Below are positions 41,725-51,422 of a stretch of 64,000 nt of DNA, piece by piece; within the stretch, counting starts at the first letter, position 1, and every line of letters begins with the position of its first letter. Under the pieces are notes generated by a model. It had not been told where the DNA came from. It did no database searches and saw nothing but the letters and a program-made list of their open reading frames with translations. This DNA is from Salegentibacter mishustinae (GTDB taxonomy: Bacteria > Bacteroidota > Bacteroidia > Flavobacteriales > Flavobacteriaceae). Location: NCBI RefSeq assembly GCF_002900095.1, contig NZ_LLKN01000002.1, forward strand, positions 2,108,001 through 2,172,000. The letters run 5' to 3'. A program made the position numbers and the translations under genes.

Positions 41725-42724
41725 TTTTAAAGAATAAATTCGGGAATTTGCGTTCCGGATCTTGTTTTAAAACTTGAATATACCAAACCGACTTTATAAA
41801 ACCGTTACCATAGCCAAAAAATTGTACCAGGGCGGCATAAACTGCCAGCAAACCAATTCCTAAACTTTTATTTTTAATTGTAGCATGAGTGCCAATAAGC
41901 ATAAAATATAAGGCATATAATAGAAATAGCCACCAAAATTCCAGTGCTGCAAGAATAATGGCAGTTAAAAGACCAAAAGTAAAAACCGTCGGAAACCAAT
42001 ACGTGATCTTAGCCGAACCCGGGTGCCACTTATTGAGAATAGGCCGTACGAGTCCGAATTTTTTGACTTGCATATAAAATTTAGACCAGTCAATTCGGCG
42101 TTTATGAAAAACCACAGCATTAGGAATTAAACACAATTTAAAACCCAGTTTTTTAAGCCTAAGGGAAAGGTCTGGATCCTCACCGGGATGAATCTGGCCA
42201 AATCCGCCTGATGCTTCAAAAGCTTTTTGGGAAATCCCCATATTAAAACTCCTGGGTTGAAAATCGTTAACCGAAGACTTCTTGCCACGAATTCCCCCGG
42301 TAGTAAAAAACGAGGTCATGGTATAATCTATGGCTTTTTGCGTATTGCTGAAAGAAGGATGTGAAGCATCTGGCCCGCCAAAACAATCGCAGTAATTTTT
42401 CTGAAGGAATTTATCTACTTCCAGCAGGTAATTTTGCGGGAGTAAAACATCTGAATCCAGAATAAGGCAATAATTGCCTTTTGCTTTTTTCATCCCAAAA
42501 TTTCGGGAATCTCCGGGCCCAGAATTAGGTTTAAAATAATAGCTGATATTCAGTTTCTTCTGAAATTCTTCTACGATCTCCTTTGAAGTAATACTGGAGC
42601 CGTCTTCTACAATTACGATCTCATAATCTCGGTAAAATTGCAGCTGAAGCATACTTTCCAATAATTCCCTTACCTCTTCCGGGCGGTTATATACGGGAAT
42701 TACAAAGGAATATTCCAGAGCCAT
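41717..42724 (-). CDS. Family 2 glycosyltransferase, membrane-associated
   Basis: 335 residues. GT-A fold: N-terminal SFVIPVYNRPEEV, VIVEDGSS, the metal-binding D-x-D in LILDSDVLLP (D90, D92), and GEDPDLSLRLKKLG with the catalytic-base region. The C-terminus has two or three hydrophobic helices (about 245-305), so it sits at the inner membrane. Donor and acceptor unknown; likely surface polysaccharide or lipid glycosylation. First gene of the GT2-ybbR-coaE operon. Confidence 0.9.
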   Translation of the reverse strand: MALEYSFVIPVYNRPEEVRELLESMLQLQFYRDYEIVIVEDGSSITSKEIVEEFQKKLNISYYFKPNSGPGDSRNFGMKKAKGNYCLILDSDVLLPQNYLLEVDKFLQKNYCDCFGGPDASHPSFSNTQKAIDYTMTSFFTTGGIRGKKSSVNDFQPRSFNMGISQKAFEASGGFGQIHPGEDPDLSLRLKKLGFKLCLIPNAVVFHKRRIDWSKFYMQVKKFGLVRPILNKWHPGSAKITYWFPTVFTFGLLTAIILAALEFWWLFLLYALYFMLIGTHATIKNKSLGIGLLAVYAALVQFFGYGNGFIKSVWYIQVLKQDPERKFPNLFFKNA

Positions 42725-42767
42725 GCTTTAATTAGAATTTGAAGATTTTAAATTAAATATTTCTTCT

Positions 42768-42855
42768 TATCGTCACCCTTTAACTTGTTTCAGGGTATAA
42801 GTTATGAGAACTTTTATTCATACTAGACGCTGAAATAAATTCAGCGTGACGTTAA
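42768..42855. repeat. Dispersed palindromic repeat family B, copy 3
   Basis: cgtcaccctttaacttgttt cagggtat at the left; tagacgctgaaataaattca gcgtgacg at the right. Imperfectly complementary arms as in the other copies. Confidence 0.65.
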
Positions 42856-42925
42856 TTGTGAACTCTTTATTCAAAATCAATATCACGCTGAAACTACTTT
42901 TCTACTTAGCCTGAACTGGTTTTAG

Positions 42926-42965
42926 TGCTTGCTCCGATTTCATCGGAGGTCTAAGTCGAGGAAAA
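42926..42965. repeat. Inverted counterpart of the core of family B copy at 45885
   Basis: The run ttgctccgatttcatcggag gtctaagt is close to the reverse complement of acttagacctccgacaaaaa tcgaagcaa at 45936-45964. It is also internally palindromic (ctccgat / atcggag). The two lie 3 kb apart in opposite orientation. Confidence 0.5.
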
Positions 42966-43027
42966 GTTTATATCATGCTAAATGCTTAAATACCCCGAAT
43001 TCTCGGAGCAGCATCACGTAAAAAAAA

Positions 43028-43092
43028 AGTCACCCTGAACTTGTTTCAGGGTATAGGCTCTGTTAAAATCCTATTTATGAAACAAGTCCAGT
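43028..43092. repeat. Family B partial copy 4, at the fabI 3' side
   Basis: gtcaccctgaacttgtttca gggtat and, less well matched, tatgaaacaagtccagtgtg. It sits immediately downstream of fabI and could act as its transcript end. Confidence 0.5.
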
Positions 43093-43103
43093 GTGAAGAA
43101 ATT

Positions 43104-43931
43104 TTACTTCTCTTCCTGCCCTTTTACAAAAGACTCCATCACTTCCTGGCTTACTCCCATATTTGAGAAACCACCATCGTGGAAAAGGTTTTGAAGCGTT
43201 ACTTTTTTAGTAAGATCAGAGAACAAGCTCACGGTATAATCGGCGCACTCTAATGCAGTGGCATTACCAAGCGGCGACATTTTATCGGCATAAGCGATAA
43301 ATCCGTCAAATCCTTTTACACCCTGTCCAGCAGTAGTTGGGGTTGGCGATTGTGAAATAGTGTTCACTCTTACTTTATGATCTTTTCCGAAGAAATAACC
43401 AAAACTACGCGCTATAGATTCTAAAAAGGCTTTATTATCGGCCATATCATTATAATCTGGGAATACACGTTGTGCGGCCATATAGCTAAGCGCTACAATA
43501 CTTCCCCACTCGTTCATCGCTTCTTTTTTGTAAAGCACCTGCATGGTTTTATGGAAAGAAACCGCAGAAATATCCCAGCCTTTTTGAGTAAAATCGTAGT
43601 TCTGCTCGGTATAATGATTTCCTTTTCTCACGTTTACCGACATCCCGATAGCGTGAAGTACGAAGTCAATTTTTCCGCCTAGAATTTCCATAGATTTTTC
43701 AACCAGGTTTTCCAGGTCTTCAATTTTAGTAGCATCGGCAGGAATAACTTCAGAACCGGTCTTTTCAGCCAATTCTTTAATAGTTCCCATTCTTAGGGCG
43801 ATAGGAGCATTGGTTAAAACAAATTCCCCGCCTTCTTCTTTAACACGTTCAGCAGTTTTCCAGGCGATAGAATTCTCATCTAAAGCGCCAAAAATAATTC
43901 CTTTTTTTCCTTTTAACAGGTTATATGACAT
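43104..43931 (-). CDS. fabI: Enoyl-[acyl-carrier-protein] reductase (NADH)
   Basis: Last reductive step of each fatty-acid elongation round. Divergent SDR enzyme, 275 residues. Opening GKKGIIFGALDENSIAW is the FabI nucleotide site with the characteristic N-S-I-A. The catalytic pair Tyr-x6-Lys is DYNDMADNKAF (Y160, K167). GxSxS-type and SQSPTPTTAGQG loops match the substrate-binding region. Monocistronic, with family B repeats downstream and a 123-base gap to recN. Confidence 0.95.
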   Translation of the reverse strand: MSYNLLKGKKGIIFGALDENSIAWKTAERVKEEGGEFVLTNAPIALRMGTIKELAEKTGSEVIPADATKIEDLENLVEKSMEILGGKIDFVLHAIGMSVNVRKGNHYTEQNYDFTQKGWDISAVSFHKTMQVLYKKEAMNEWGSIVALSYMAAQRVFPDYNDMADNKAFLESIARSFGYFFGKDHKVRVNTISQSPTPTTAGQGVKGFDGFIAYADKMSPLGNATALECADYTVSLFSDLTKKVTLQNLFHDGGFSNMGVSQEVMESFVKGQEEK

Positions 43932-44054
43932 AGTGATATATTTTTCTTGGTTGTTAGCCCATAAATTAGCTCTGCTCTTGATAATTTAATGGGAAAATTA
44001 TTTAAAAACTCTATTATCGGGTAAATATAATAAAATTAGTTTCGGAACATTGTC

Positions 44055-45707
44055 TTAATCTAAAAGTGCACGTGCGTGAGCCCGCGCCGATTCTCCAATA
44101 TTTTTGCCACCAAGCATCATCGCCAGCTCCTCTACCCGCTCGCCATCTTTTAGTTCTTCGATCTTGGTGGTAGTAGCATTAGCTGAATCTTCTTTAAAAA
44201 TTTTAAAATGACTATTTCCTTTCCCGGCAATTTGCGGCAGGTGGGTAATTGCAATTACCTGCATAGAATTCCCCATGCGCTGTAAAATCCCCGCCATCTT
44301 TTGGGCGATATCTCCGGAAACCCCGGTATCTATTTCATCAAAAATTATTGTGGGCAGTTTACTTTGCGCTGCCAGGATACTTTTTACGGCCAGCATAATC
44401 CTTGAAAGTTCCCCGCCAGAAGCCGCTTTTTTAATTTCCTTAAAATCTCCGCCTTTATTCGCCGCCAGGTACCAGAATAATTCATCCTGCCCGTTAGCGA
44501 GAAAGCTTCCTGATTTTTTAAGTTCTATTTTTAATCGGGCGTTGGGCATCCCCAGGTCGTCCAATAAAGTCTCGGCTTCCTTGATAAAAGTCGGGATAAT
44601 TGCCTTTCGTTTTTCGTGAAGTTTTGCAGCAACAGTTCCCAATTTGGTTTCTTGTTGTACAATGGCTTTCTCTAATTCTGAAAGTGCATTTTCGGCATTT
44701 TCACTTACCGAAACTTTTTCCTGCAATTCCTCTTTTATTTGTAGTAATTCGGCAATATTTTCTGCGGAATGTTTTTTCTGTAAATTATAGATCAACTGAA
44801 GCTTTTGATTGGTAGCTTCCAGTTCTTCAGGATTCGCTTCTACCCTATCTAAGGCATCGGTTACTTCAGTAGAAAGATCGTCCAGCTCAATAATTACACT
44901 TTCAATACGCTGATGTAAATTTTCATAATTTGAAGATAAACTGGCGATTTTGGCTAAAGCAGTGCGAGCCTGTTTTAAGCTGTCTAAACTTCCTATTTCT
45001 TCCTGCTCCAGCAAATTTAAAGCTGAACTCAGGTTTTCGGTTAACTCTTCAACATTACTCAGTTCTTCGTAACGGGTTTCCAGCTCTTCCTGCATCCCGT
45101 TTTCTAAACGTGCTTCTTCAAGTTCGTTTAGCAAAAACAAGTTATAATCGTATTCCTTGGTAGCCTGTGCCTGTTGTTCTTTTAATTCAACAAGTTGTTT
45201 TTGTAACTTTTTATAGGCTTTAAGTTCGGTTTTATATTCCAGGAGTAAAGCATCGCTATTAGCAATAGTATCGATTACCTGGAATTGGTAATCGTTATTT
45301 CCCAAACTTAAAGTTTCGTGCTGACTGTGAATATCTATTAAATACTCTCCTAGTTTATTAAGAGAAGTCAGTTTTACCGGCGTATCGTTTACAAAAGCCC
45401 GGGATTTCCCTGAAGCCAGAATTTCACGCCTAATAATGGTGTTTTCTTCATAATCCAGATCTTCGGTTAAAAAGAAATCTTTTAGCCTGTAATTAGAAAT
45501 ATTGAAAGAACCTTCTATCACGCATTTCTTATCGGCATCGCGAATACTTCCGTAGTCGGCACGGTTACCTAAAAGGAGACCAAGTGCGCCCAGCATAATA
45601 GATTTACCGGCACCGGTTTCTCCCGTAATAATGGTAAAACCTTCTTGAAGTTTAATATTGATATCTTCAATTAAGGCGTAATTTTTTATGGATAGAGCTG
45701 TGAGCAA
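44055..45707 (-). CDS. recN: DNA repair protein RecN
   Basis: SMC-like ATPase for double-strand-break repair. 550 residues. Walker A GETGAGKS (29-36), long coiled-coil middle (about 155-390), ABC signature ASGGELSRIMLA, Walker B PTIIFDEIDTGVSG, then AITHLPQIAGKG. Start is TTG 45707, giving the family-typical N-terminus LTALSIKNYALIED; no nearby ATG fits. The DUF4835 gene ends 350 bases upstream, and the gap holds a family B repeat. Confidence 0.95.
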   Translation of the reverse strand: MLTALSIKNYALIEDINIKLQEGFTIITGETGAGKSIMLGALGLLLGNRADYGSIRDADKKCVIEGSFNISNYRLKDFFLTEDLDYEENTIIRREILASGKSRAFVNDTPVKLTSLNKLGEYLIDIHSQHETLSLGNNDYQFQVIDTIANSDALLLEYKTELKAYKKLQKQLVELKEQQAQATKEYDYNLFLLNELEEARLENGMQEELETRYEELSNVEELTENLSSALNLLEQEEIGSLDSLKQARTALAKIASLSSNYENLHQRIESVIIELDDLSTEVTDALDRVEANPEELEATNQKLQLIYNLQKKHSAENIAELLQIKEELQEKVSVSENAENALSELEKAIVQQETKLGTVAAKLHEKRKAIIPTFIKEAETLLDDLGMPNARLKIELKKSGSFLANGQDELFWYLAANKGGDFKEIKKAASGGELSRIMLAVKSILAAQSKLPTIIFDEIDTGVSGDIAQKMAGILQRMGNSMQVIAITHLPQIAGKGNSHFKIFKEDSANATTTKIEELKDGERVEELAMMLGGKNIGESARAHARALLD

Positions 45708-45884
45708 AGTGAACTAAATTTGGGCTAAATATACGGGAGAAATTATTCCTAATCAACAATAAACTTTGGGTAAACCCGGAAGTTATATCAAAAGGAAAAA
45801 ATTCGATTATACAGACGTTTGCTAAAGAAATAATACTTTTTAAATTAATATCGATTTCCCTCATAAAAGTTAATTTATGAAAAA

Positions 45885-45990
45885 ATCGTCATGCTGAACT
45901 TGTTTCAGCATCTAACACGAATAGTACCTACCCAACTTAGACCTCCGACAAAAATCGAAGCAAACTCTGAAACCAGTTCAGGGTGACGTC
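45885..45990. repeat. Dispersed palindromic repeat family B, copy 5
   Basis: gtcatgctgaacttgtttca gcatctaa, then a centre with acttagacctccgacaaaaa, then tctgaaaccagttcagggtg acg. Outer arms complementary. Lies in the 350-base gap between recN and DUF4835. Confidence 0.65.
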
Positions 45991-46057
45991 TGAATTTTAA
46001 AGTATGAGTGTTTACGAATATTCAACTTTTAAACCGCGACGATCGAGTAAAAATCTA

Positions 46058-46945
46058 TTATTGAATATTTCTCCAGTTTCGGGCATATCGCGGTGCCAGG
46101 CTACTTAAAGTTTCGCTAAAACGAGGGCGATTAATATCTGGCCCTCCGCTAAAGATCTGGGTTACTTCATCGGCTTTGGCATCAAAGAAAGTTCTAACCA
46201 GCAAAGAATTTGCCCGCCTGGAATTCATAGTGGTTAAACCTTCTATCGCATCTGCAATAGCTATTTTCCCGACTTCAGGATCTTTATGCATTACATCTAA
46301 TCCCTGGCGATGATATTGATACAAAGCATTGCGATACTCGGTAAACATATTGGAAAGCAGATCGGAATTTAAACGAAAACGAGAGCTTTGACCATCGGCG
46401 CCACTCCAACCGGTTCTACCGCTTTGTTGCGCAAGATTTACAATTCGATTGGCTTCCTGGTAATACTCGGTGCCGCCTTCGGGTGCGAAGGAATCGGCGT
46501 CCATTCCTAAAATGGTATATACATAAAAAGAAACTACAGAAACCAGGTTGCTGGAATAAGAGTTTTGACTATAATTTAAAGGCTGATACTCCCTGTAATT
46601 AAAACTGAATTGATTATCATTAAAGTTAAAAATTGGGCTCACCATTCCAGACCCGTATACCGGCCTTGAAGATTGCACCTGGATAGTTCCACTAAAAGAC
46701 TCACCTTCAAAATCATTTATGGTGATGAACATACTGCAATTAATGCGTTCTCCCGGCTCGAATTCTTTATCGGTCCAGGAAGTTTGATTTACAAATTCCC
46801 TAAGCGAACTTTCTAAAGTTCTAAAAACAGAAAGGTTACTTTGCCCTGTTTGCTCGGTATTGATCACTATTTCACAGTTGAGTTCTTGGGCGACAGCAAA
46901 AGGCATCCCAGCCACTAAAAGAATAAGAAATAGCAATTTACGCAT
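46058..46945 (-). CDS. DUF4835 secreted protein
   Basis: 295 residues. Signal peptide ending FAVAQ (about 1-19), then one conserved DUF4835 domain: ELNCEIVINTEQ at the start, FNYREYQPLNYSQNSYSSNLVS in the middle split over two strands, and YARNWRNIQ at the end. The domain is almost restricted to Bacteroidota and sits here in the usual order after coaBC, with an eight-base overlap. Function unknown; periplasmic or surface by its signal peptide. Confidence 0.85.
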   Translation of the reverse strand: MRKLLFLILLVAGMPFAVAQELNCEIVINTEQTGQSNLSVFRTLESSLREFVNQTSWTDKEFEPGERINCSMFITINDFEGESFSGTIQVQSSRPVYGSGMVSPIFNFNDNQFSFNYREYQPLNYSQNSYSSNLVSVVSFYVYTILGMDADSFAPEGGTEYYQEANRIVNLAQQSGRTGWSGADGQSSRFRLNSDLLSNMFTEYRNALYQYHRQGLDVMHKDPEVGKIAIADAIEGLTTMNSRRANSLLVRTFFDAKADEVTQIFSGGPDINRPRFSETLSSLAPRYARNWRNIQ

Positions 46946-48143
46946 CTAACAAATGTACAATTTCGTTTAAAATATCGGCTGCAACCTCGGCCTTAGATTT
47001 TAGATCAAAAGCCTTTTCAGAATCTTTATAAACCAACGTGATCTTATTGGTATCCTTTTTAAAACCGGCGCCGGCATCGTTCATAGAATTCAACACGATA
47101 AAATCGAGATTTTTCTTAAGCAGTTTTCCCCGGGCGTGTTCCAATTCGTTATTAGTTTCTAAAGCAAAACCAATTAGTTTTTGATGGGTTTTCTTTTTCC
47201 CCATCGATAAGAGAATATCCTGGGTTTTGGTAAGTTCCAGGCTTAGGTTTTCTTCGGCCTTTTTAATTTTTTGCGCCGCTACAATCTTTGGCTTATAATC
47301 TGAAACCGCTGCAGCAGCAATAGCCACATCTACATTTTCGAAATGATTATGTACGGCAGTGTACATTTCTCTCGTACTAACCACTCTAATTAGGTTGATC
47401 TTTGGATCATCCATATCCAAATGTGTAGGACCGGAAATAAGGATTACCTCAGCTCCAAGTTCAGCGGCCTTTTTAGCGAGCTCAAAACCCATTTTACCGC
47501 TGGAATGGTTTCCAATAAAACGAACCGGATCTATAGCCTCGTAGGTTGGACCGGCGGTAATTAAAATTTTCTTTCCCTGCAGAGGTAAGTTTTCAGAAAA
47601 ATAAGCTTCCAGAAATTCGATAATCTCTTCCGGTTCTGCCATTCTCCCCTCGCCTTTTAAACCACTGGCAAGTTCACCGGTTCCTGCGGGGATCATGATA
47701 TTTCCGTAGGACTTAAGGCTCTTAAAACTATTTTTTGTGGAAGGATGCTTATACATATCCAAATCCATTGCAGGTGCAAAGAAAACCGGACACTTCGCTG
47801 AGAGATAGGTTGCGAGCAAAAAGTTGTCGCTGTTCCCCGACGCCATTTTAGATAAGGTATTGGCTGTGGCAGGGGCCAAAACCATAAAATCGGCCCATAG
47901 GCCGAGTTCTACATGGTTGTTCCATTGCTCATCTTCATCATCTTCTGTAAAAGAAGAAAAGACCTCGTTCTTAGAGAGGGTAGAAAGTGTAAGCGGAGTA
48001 ACAAATTCTTTGGCAGCCGGCGTCATCACAACTTTTACCTGTGCACCGGCTTTAATAAACAAGCGTACTAAAAATGCAGATTTGTAGGCAGCAATACCGC
48101 CACTTATGCCCAAAAGCACTTTTTTGCCTTTTAGTACAGACAT
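46938..48143 (-). CDS. coaBC: Bifunctional phosphopantothenoylcysteine decarboxylase / phosphopantothenate-cysteine ligase
   Basis: Two middle steps of CoA synthesis. 401 residues. N-terminal CoaC flavoprotein domain (about 1-185): GISGGIAAYKSAFLV, the active-site His region NNHVELGLWAD, and PAMDLDMYKHP. C-terminal CoaB (about 186-401): ITAGPTYEAIDPVRFIGN, SSGKMG, and AAAVSDYKPK. It starts five bases after rpoZ and overlaps DUF4835. Confidence 0.96.
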   Translation of the reverse strand: MSVLKGKKVLLGISGGIAAYKSAFLVRLFIKAGAQVKVVMTPAAKEFVTPLTLSTLSKNEVFSSFTEDDEDEQWNNHVELGLWADFMVLAPATANTLSKMASGNSDNFLLATYLSAKCPVFFAPAMDLDMYKHPSTKNSFKSLKSYGNIMIPAGTGELASGLKGEGRMAEPEEIIEFLEAYFSENLPLQGKKILITAGPTYEAIDPVRFIGNHSSGKMGFELAKKAAELGAEVILISGPTHLDMDDPKINLIRVVSTREMYTAVHNHFENVDVAIAAAAVSDYKPKIVAAQKIKKAEENLSLELTKTQDILLSMGKKKTHQKLIGFALETNNELEHARGKLLKKNLDFIVLNSMNDAGAGFKKDTNKITLVYKDSEKAFDLKSKAEVAADILNEIVHLLDA

Positions 48144-48148
48144 CTTAA

Positions 48149-48481
48149 TTAAGCTTCTGCTTCAGAATCTTTGGTGTTTCGGTAATAGATTTTACCGTCT
48201 AACCATTCCTGCATAGCAAGTGCATGTGGTTTTGGAAGTTTTTCGTAAAACTTAGAAACCTCAATTTGCTCTTTATTCTCAAAGATCTCGTCAAGACTGT
48301 CATTATAGGTAGCAAATTCGTCAAGCTTCTCCAATAATTCTTTTTTGATCTCAGAATTGATTTGGTTTGCTCTTTTTGCAACCACAGAAATAGCCTCGTA
48401 TATATTATTAGTTGGCTCGTCTACCTTGTTCTTATCGAAGGTAATTGTGTTAATTGGTGCGTCTGTCTTTTTAATATCCAT
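48149..48481 (-). CDS. rpoZ: DNA-directed RNA polymerase omega subunit (Bacteroidota type)
   Basis: 110 residues. The helix NIYEAISVVAKRANQINSEI matches the omega core around the conserved A-x-R-A-x-Q; the Glu-rich remainder is typical of the Bacteroidota form. It promotes RNA polymerase assembly by clamping beta'. Between bamD (13 bases upstream) and coaBC (five bases downstream), the family-typical position. Confidence 0.88.
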   Translation of the reverse strand: MDIKKTDAPINTITFDKNKVDEPTNNIYEAISVVAKRANQINSEIKKELLEKLDEFATYNDSLDEIFENKEQIEVSKFYEKLPKPHALAMQEWLDGKIYYRNTKDSEAEA

Positions 48482-48494
48482 CTTTCTTCTACTA

Positions 48495-49319
48495 TTAAAA
48501 ATTTTGTAAGCGTGATTTTATATCTTCTGCTGAAGCTTCCATAGGCTCAATATACTCGCCTTCCGGATAATACTTTTTGTAAGTTTGGTAATATTCCAGC
48601 GCTTCTCTAAGGCGCTCTTCCATTAAATCCCTAAAACTATTAATAGCTAATCGGTAAGCCGAATCGAACCTATAATAATGCGCGCCTTCTCTAAAGGGAG
48701 ACCCGGGATTATTAGCTAAAAAGTTTGTAAACGAAGTGATAGCAGCCCGGTAATTTCCGGCTCTTGCTTCTCCCGTTAAATGATATTGTTTGGCAATTTC
48801 GTATTCCTTTTTTTCCAGTTTTATACGCAATTCAGCTGCCATATCGTTGGCTTCCTCTACGTGTTCCCCTTCCGGATAAGTATTTAGATAAGCCTGAAGT
48901 TCTGCAACTGCCTTATCGGTATCGGTTTGATCCAGAGCATAATTGGGGGAAAGTTCGTAAAAACTTCTTGCCTTTTTAAACGCTGCCTCTTCTACTTTCT
49001 CACTATTAGGATAAGATTGCTGAAAACGCTCAAACTCGTATGAAGAAAGGTAATAATCGCCCAATTCATAATAAGTGTTCGCAAACAAAAAGCTAAGCTT
49101 TTCTCCCTGGGGTTTCCCGCGATATTCCGGAACAATTTGTTCAAACAACCTTAAAGCTTTGCGATATTTACGTTTGTCGCCTTCTTCCTGGGCTTCGTTA
49201 TATAACTGCTCGGCATAGCTATATTTCTTTCCGCTATCATCGCTTTTAAGTAATTCCTGATATTCCCCGCAGGACACTGTTAGCATTAAAACTGCCGCTA
49301 ATAAAATTGCTTTCTTCAT
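48495..49319 (-). CDS. bamD: Outer membrane protein assembly factor BamD
   Basis: Lipoprotein partner of BamA in outer-membrane beta-barrel insertion. About 274 residues from ATG 49319, giving MKKAILLAAVLMLTVSC with lipid Cys 17. Upstream ATGs exist at 49322 and 49349, but the latter would precede the promoter-like TACTTTTG and spoil the signal. Five TPR-like units follow, e.g. YNEAQEEGDKRKYRKALRLF and FERFQQSYPNSEK. It heads the bamD-rpoZ-coaBC-DUF4835 run. Confidence 0.9.
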   Translation of the reverse strand: MKKAILLAAVLMLTVSCGEYQELLKSDDSGKKYSYAEQLYNEAQEEGDKRKYRKALRLFEQIVPEYRGKPQGEKLSFLFANTYYELGDYYLSSYEFERFQQSYPNSEKVEEAAFKKARSFYELSPNYALDQTDTDKAVAELQAYLNTYPEGEHVEEANDMAAELRIKLEKKEYEIAKQYHLTGEARAGNYRAAITSFTNFLANNPGSPFREGAHYYRFDSAYRLAINSFRDLMEERLREALEYYQTYKKYYPEGEYIEPMEASAEDIKSRLQNF

Positions 49320-49338
49320 CATTTGTAAAAACATCTGG

Positions 49339-49346
49339 CAAAAGTA
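49339..49346 (-). promoter_or_regulatory. Candidate -7 element of the bamD operon
   Basis: Minus strand TACTTTTG, an exact TAnnTTTG match, 19 bases upstream of ATG 49319. It helps to choose that start. Confidence 0.4.
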
Positions 49347-49473
49347 CATTTTTCTTCAGTATAAAAAAAACTTTGTGTACCCGCCTTAAATAACCTTTTA
49401 ACTCCTTATTATACTGAAAATGGAAAAATGAAAGTACTTGCTGAAAAAATAAAACTATCTGAAAAGCTTTTAA

Positions 49474-49558
49474 ACCGTCATTCTGAATTCATTTCAAAAT
49501 CTAAGATGTTGATATTCAAAACATGTTAAAAGCTGAAACAAGTTCAGCTTGACGAAAC
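49474..49558. repeat. Dispersed palindromic repeat family B, copy 6
   Basis: gtcattctgaattcatttca at the left and agctgaaacaagttcagctt gacg at the right, with ctaagatgttgatattcaaa acatg as centre, close to copy 2. In the 284-base gap between dapA and bamD. Confidence 0.65.
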
Positions 49559-49633
49559 CAGACTTTATAGACAGTCTCTAAAATTAGTTTTTAAAATTTA
49601 CTCGATAATCGAGACTTAAATACCCCCGCTCGT

Positions 49634-50512
49634 TTATTTAAAATTTTTCAGGAAATCTTCAATTTGCTGTTGAAGTCCTAAAGTCGCTTTTACCAAAGGT
49701 AATCTTAGGTGATTTTTAATGCTTCCTTTTTGAGCGAGCAAAGCTTTAATTCCGGCAGGATTTCCTTCTGCAAAAATTAGATCTATAGATCGCTGCATTT
49801 TATAATGAAGCTCATAAGCTTTAGCCGGTTTCCCTTCTAAACCAAGTGAAACCATTTTAGAAAATTCTGCAGGTATTCCCTGCGCGATTACCGAGATTAC
49901 ACCTTTTCCTCCGGCTAAGGTCATAGGTAAAGTAAGCATATCGTCTCCCGAAATAACAAGGAAATCTTTTGGCACCAGGCTTATTAATCTCATAGCCTGC
50001 ACCATATCCCCGGCGGCTTCTTTCACACCGATAATATTATCAAAATCTCTAGCGATTCGGTTTATAGTTTCCGGAAGCATATTTGAAGCGGTTCTTCCCG
50101 GCACATTATAAAGAATTAAGGGCAGTGGTGAAGCAGCAGCTACAGCTTTAAAATGCTGGTAGATGCCTTCCTGGGTTGGTTTGTTATAAAAAGGCGAAAC
50201 CGAAAGTATAGCTTCAAATCCTGAGAAATCGCCGGACTCTAGCTCGTCGCATACCACGCGCGTGTTATTTCCCCCAAGACCTAAAACCAAAGGCAGGCGT
50301 TTATTATTCTGTTTAACTACGGTATCTATTACAAGTTGTTTTTCTTTTTTATCAAGACTGGCACTTTCGGCGGTTGTACCTAAAACCACCAGGTAATCTA
50401 CTCCACTTGCGATCTGGTTTTCCACCAGGTTCTCCAGTGCTTGCACATCTACAGATAAATCTTCCTTAAAAGGAGTTATCAAAGCTACACCGGTACCAAT
50501 AAATGACTTCAT
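49634..50512 (-). CDS. dapA: 4-hydroxy-tetrahydrodipicolinate synthase
   Basis: First committed step of lysine/DAP synthesis: aspartate semialdehyde plus pyruvate. 292 residues, TIM barrel. GTTAES (T46-T47), catalytic tyrosine in ILYNVPGRT (Y135), Schiff-base lysine in GVKEAAGDM (K164). Minus-strand TACATTTG at 50593-50600 may be its -7 element. It supplies the DAP consumed by lysA at 22 kb and by peptidoglycan synthesis. Confidence 0.96.
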   Translation of the reverse strand: MKSFIGTGVALITPFKEDLSVDVQALENLVENQIASGVDYLVVLGTTAESASLDKKEKQLVIDTVVKQNNKRLPLVLGLGGNNTRVVCDELESGDFSGFEAILSVSPFYNKPTQEGIYQHFKAVAAASPLPLILYNVPGRTASNMLPETINRIARDFDNIIGVKEAAGDMVQAMRLISLVPKDFLVISGDDMLTLPMTLAGGKGVISVIAQGIPAEFSKMVSLGLEGKPAKAYELHYKMQRSIDLIFAEGNPAGIKALLAQKGSIKNHLRLPLVKATLGLQQQIEDFLKNFK

Positions 50513-50592
50513 TCTATTTTTTGTTTTGATGATAATCGAAAATTATTGCCCTATTTCCTGAAAAGAGTGAAAAATGCAAAATTTTCGGGCAG

Positions 50593-50600
50593 CAAATGTA
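50593..50600 (-). promoter_or_regulatory. Candidate -7 element of dapA
   Basis: Minus strand TACATTTG, matching TAnnTTTG, 80 bases upstream of the ATG. No clear -33 partner. Confidence 0.3.
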
Positions 50601-50717
50601 TTGATTTTGCCAATTTCAGAAAGTAAAATTCACTTCTGGTTTTCAAATGAAGCACATATTTAACAGCTTTGATTTTTCTGTTAAAAAATAAACAGAATTA
50701 AAACATCTTTGAGGAAA

Positions 50718-51422
50718 TTACACAAGGTTCATCAGGCGAAGTTTACGCTCTGGTGTGAGGAAAAAGAACAGGCAGAATAACAGGCCGGTAAACCAAAGAA
50801 AATTACCTGTTATTAGAATGGCAGAGTCTTTTAAATAGAAATGTGCCGCATCTCTAAAGACATCAGCGAATATAAAAGCCAGCACCAGGGTAATAAAATA
50901 AACCGATTTCTTTGAATAGGAGTTTAAATAATAAATAAGCGCTACAATACCAAGAATAAGCAAATTAAGGTAATAAAATATATAAATTCCAAACTCCAGG
51001 TCACTACTCATATAACCTTTTAATTCAATAACGTGCGTCAATAATAAATAGGTATTTACACCAATTAGCAAGATAAAATATACAAGTATGGTTTTAGTAG
51101 CAGTTTGCCGTTGTGTATGCTGAAAAGCTTCCCTGCTTAAGCCAAAATAGGCACCCATATAACATAACAATAAAAGAAGTTCTAAGTTAAAGCCCGGGAA
51201 GGTTAAGCAGATTATTTGGGCTAACAAGAAGAAGCTGAAAAATATAATTGCATTATAAGCTGGTTTTTTATTACGCTTTAAATAAATAGTAAAAACCCCC
51301 AGAATAAATATAAGCTGAGTGGCCCGCATTAACCAATCAATATCTCCTATGGTGGCATATAAATTCACCCCCAATAGCGGAAACAGAAGTAACAATAAAC
51401 ACTGAAAAAGACTCATTTCCAT
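50718..51422 (-). CDS. Seven-helix membrane protein of unknown function
   Basis: 234 residues, almost wholly hydrophobic. Seven predicted helices, e.g. LLLLLFPLLGVNLYATI, AIIFFSFFLLAQIICLTF and ILVYFILLIGVNTYLLL. It ends in a short basic tail (TPERKLRLMNLV). Size and pattern recall YhhN-like proteins, but I do not recognise specific motifs. Stands alone, divergent from the nucleotidase genes. Confidence 0.7.
   Translation of the reverse strand: MEMSLFQCLLLLLFPLLGVNLYATIGDIDWLMRATQLIFILGVFTIYLKRNKKPAYNAIIFFSFFLLAQIICLTFPGFNLELLLLLCYMGAYFGLSREAFQHTQRQTATKTILVYFILLIGVNTYLLLTHVIELKGYMSSDLEFGIYIFYYLNLLILGIVALIYYLNSYSKKSVYFITLVLAFIFADVFRDAAHFYLKDSAILITGNFLWFTGLLFCLFFFLTPERKLRLMNLV

Noticed and set aside
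49322-49349. Longer bamD start at ATG 49349
   Set aside because: It would place the promoter-like element inside the gene and put ten extra residues in front of a complete lipoprotein signal.
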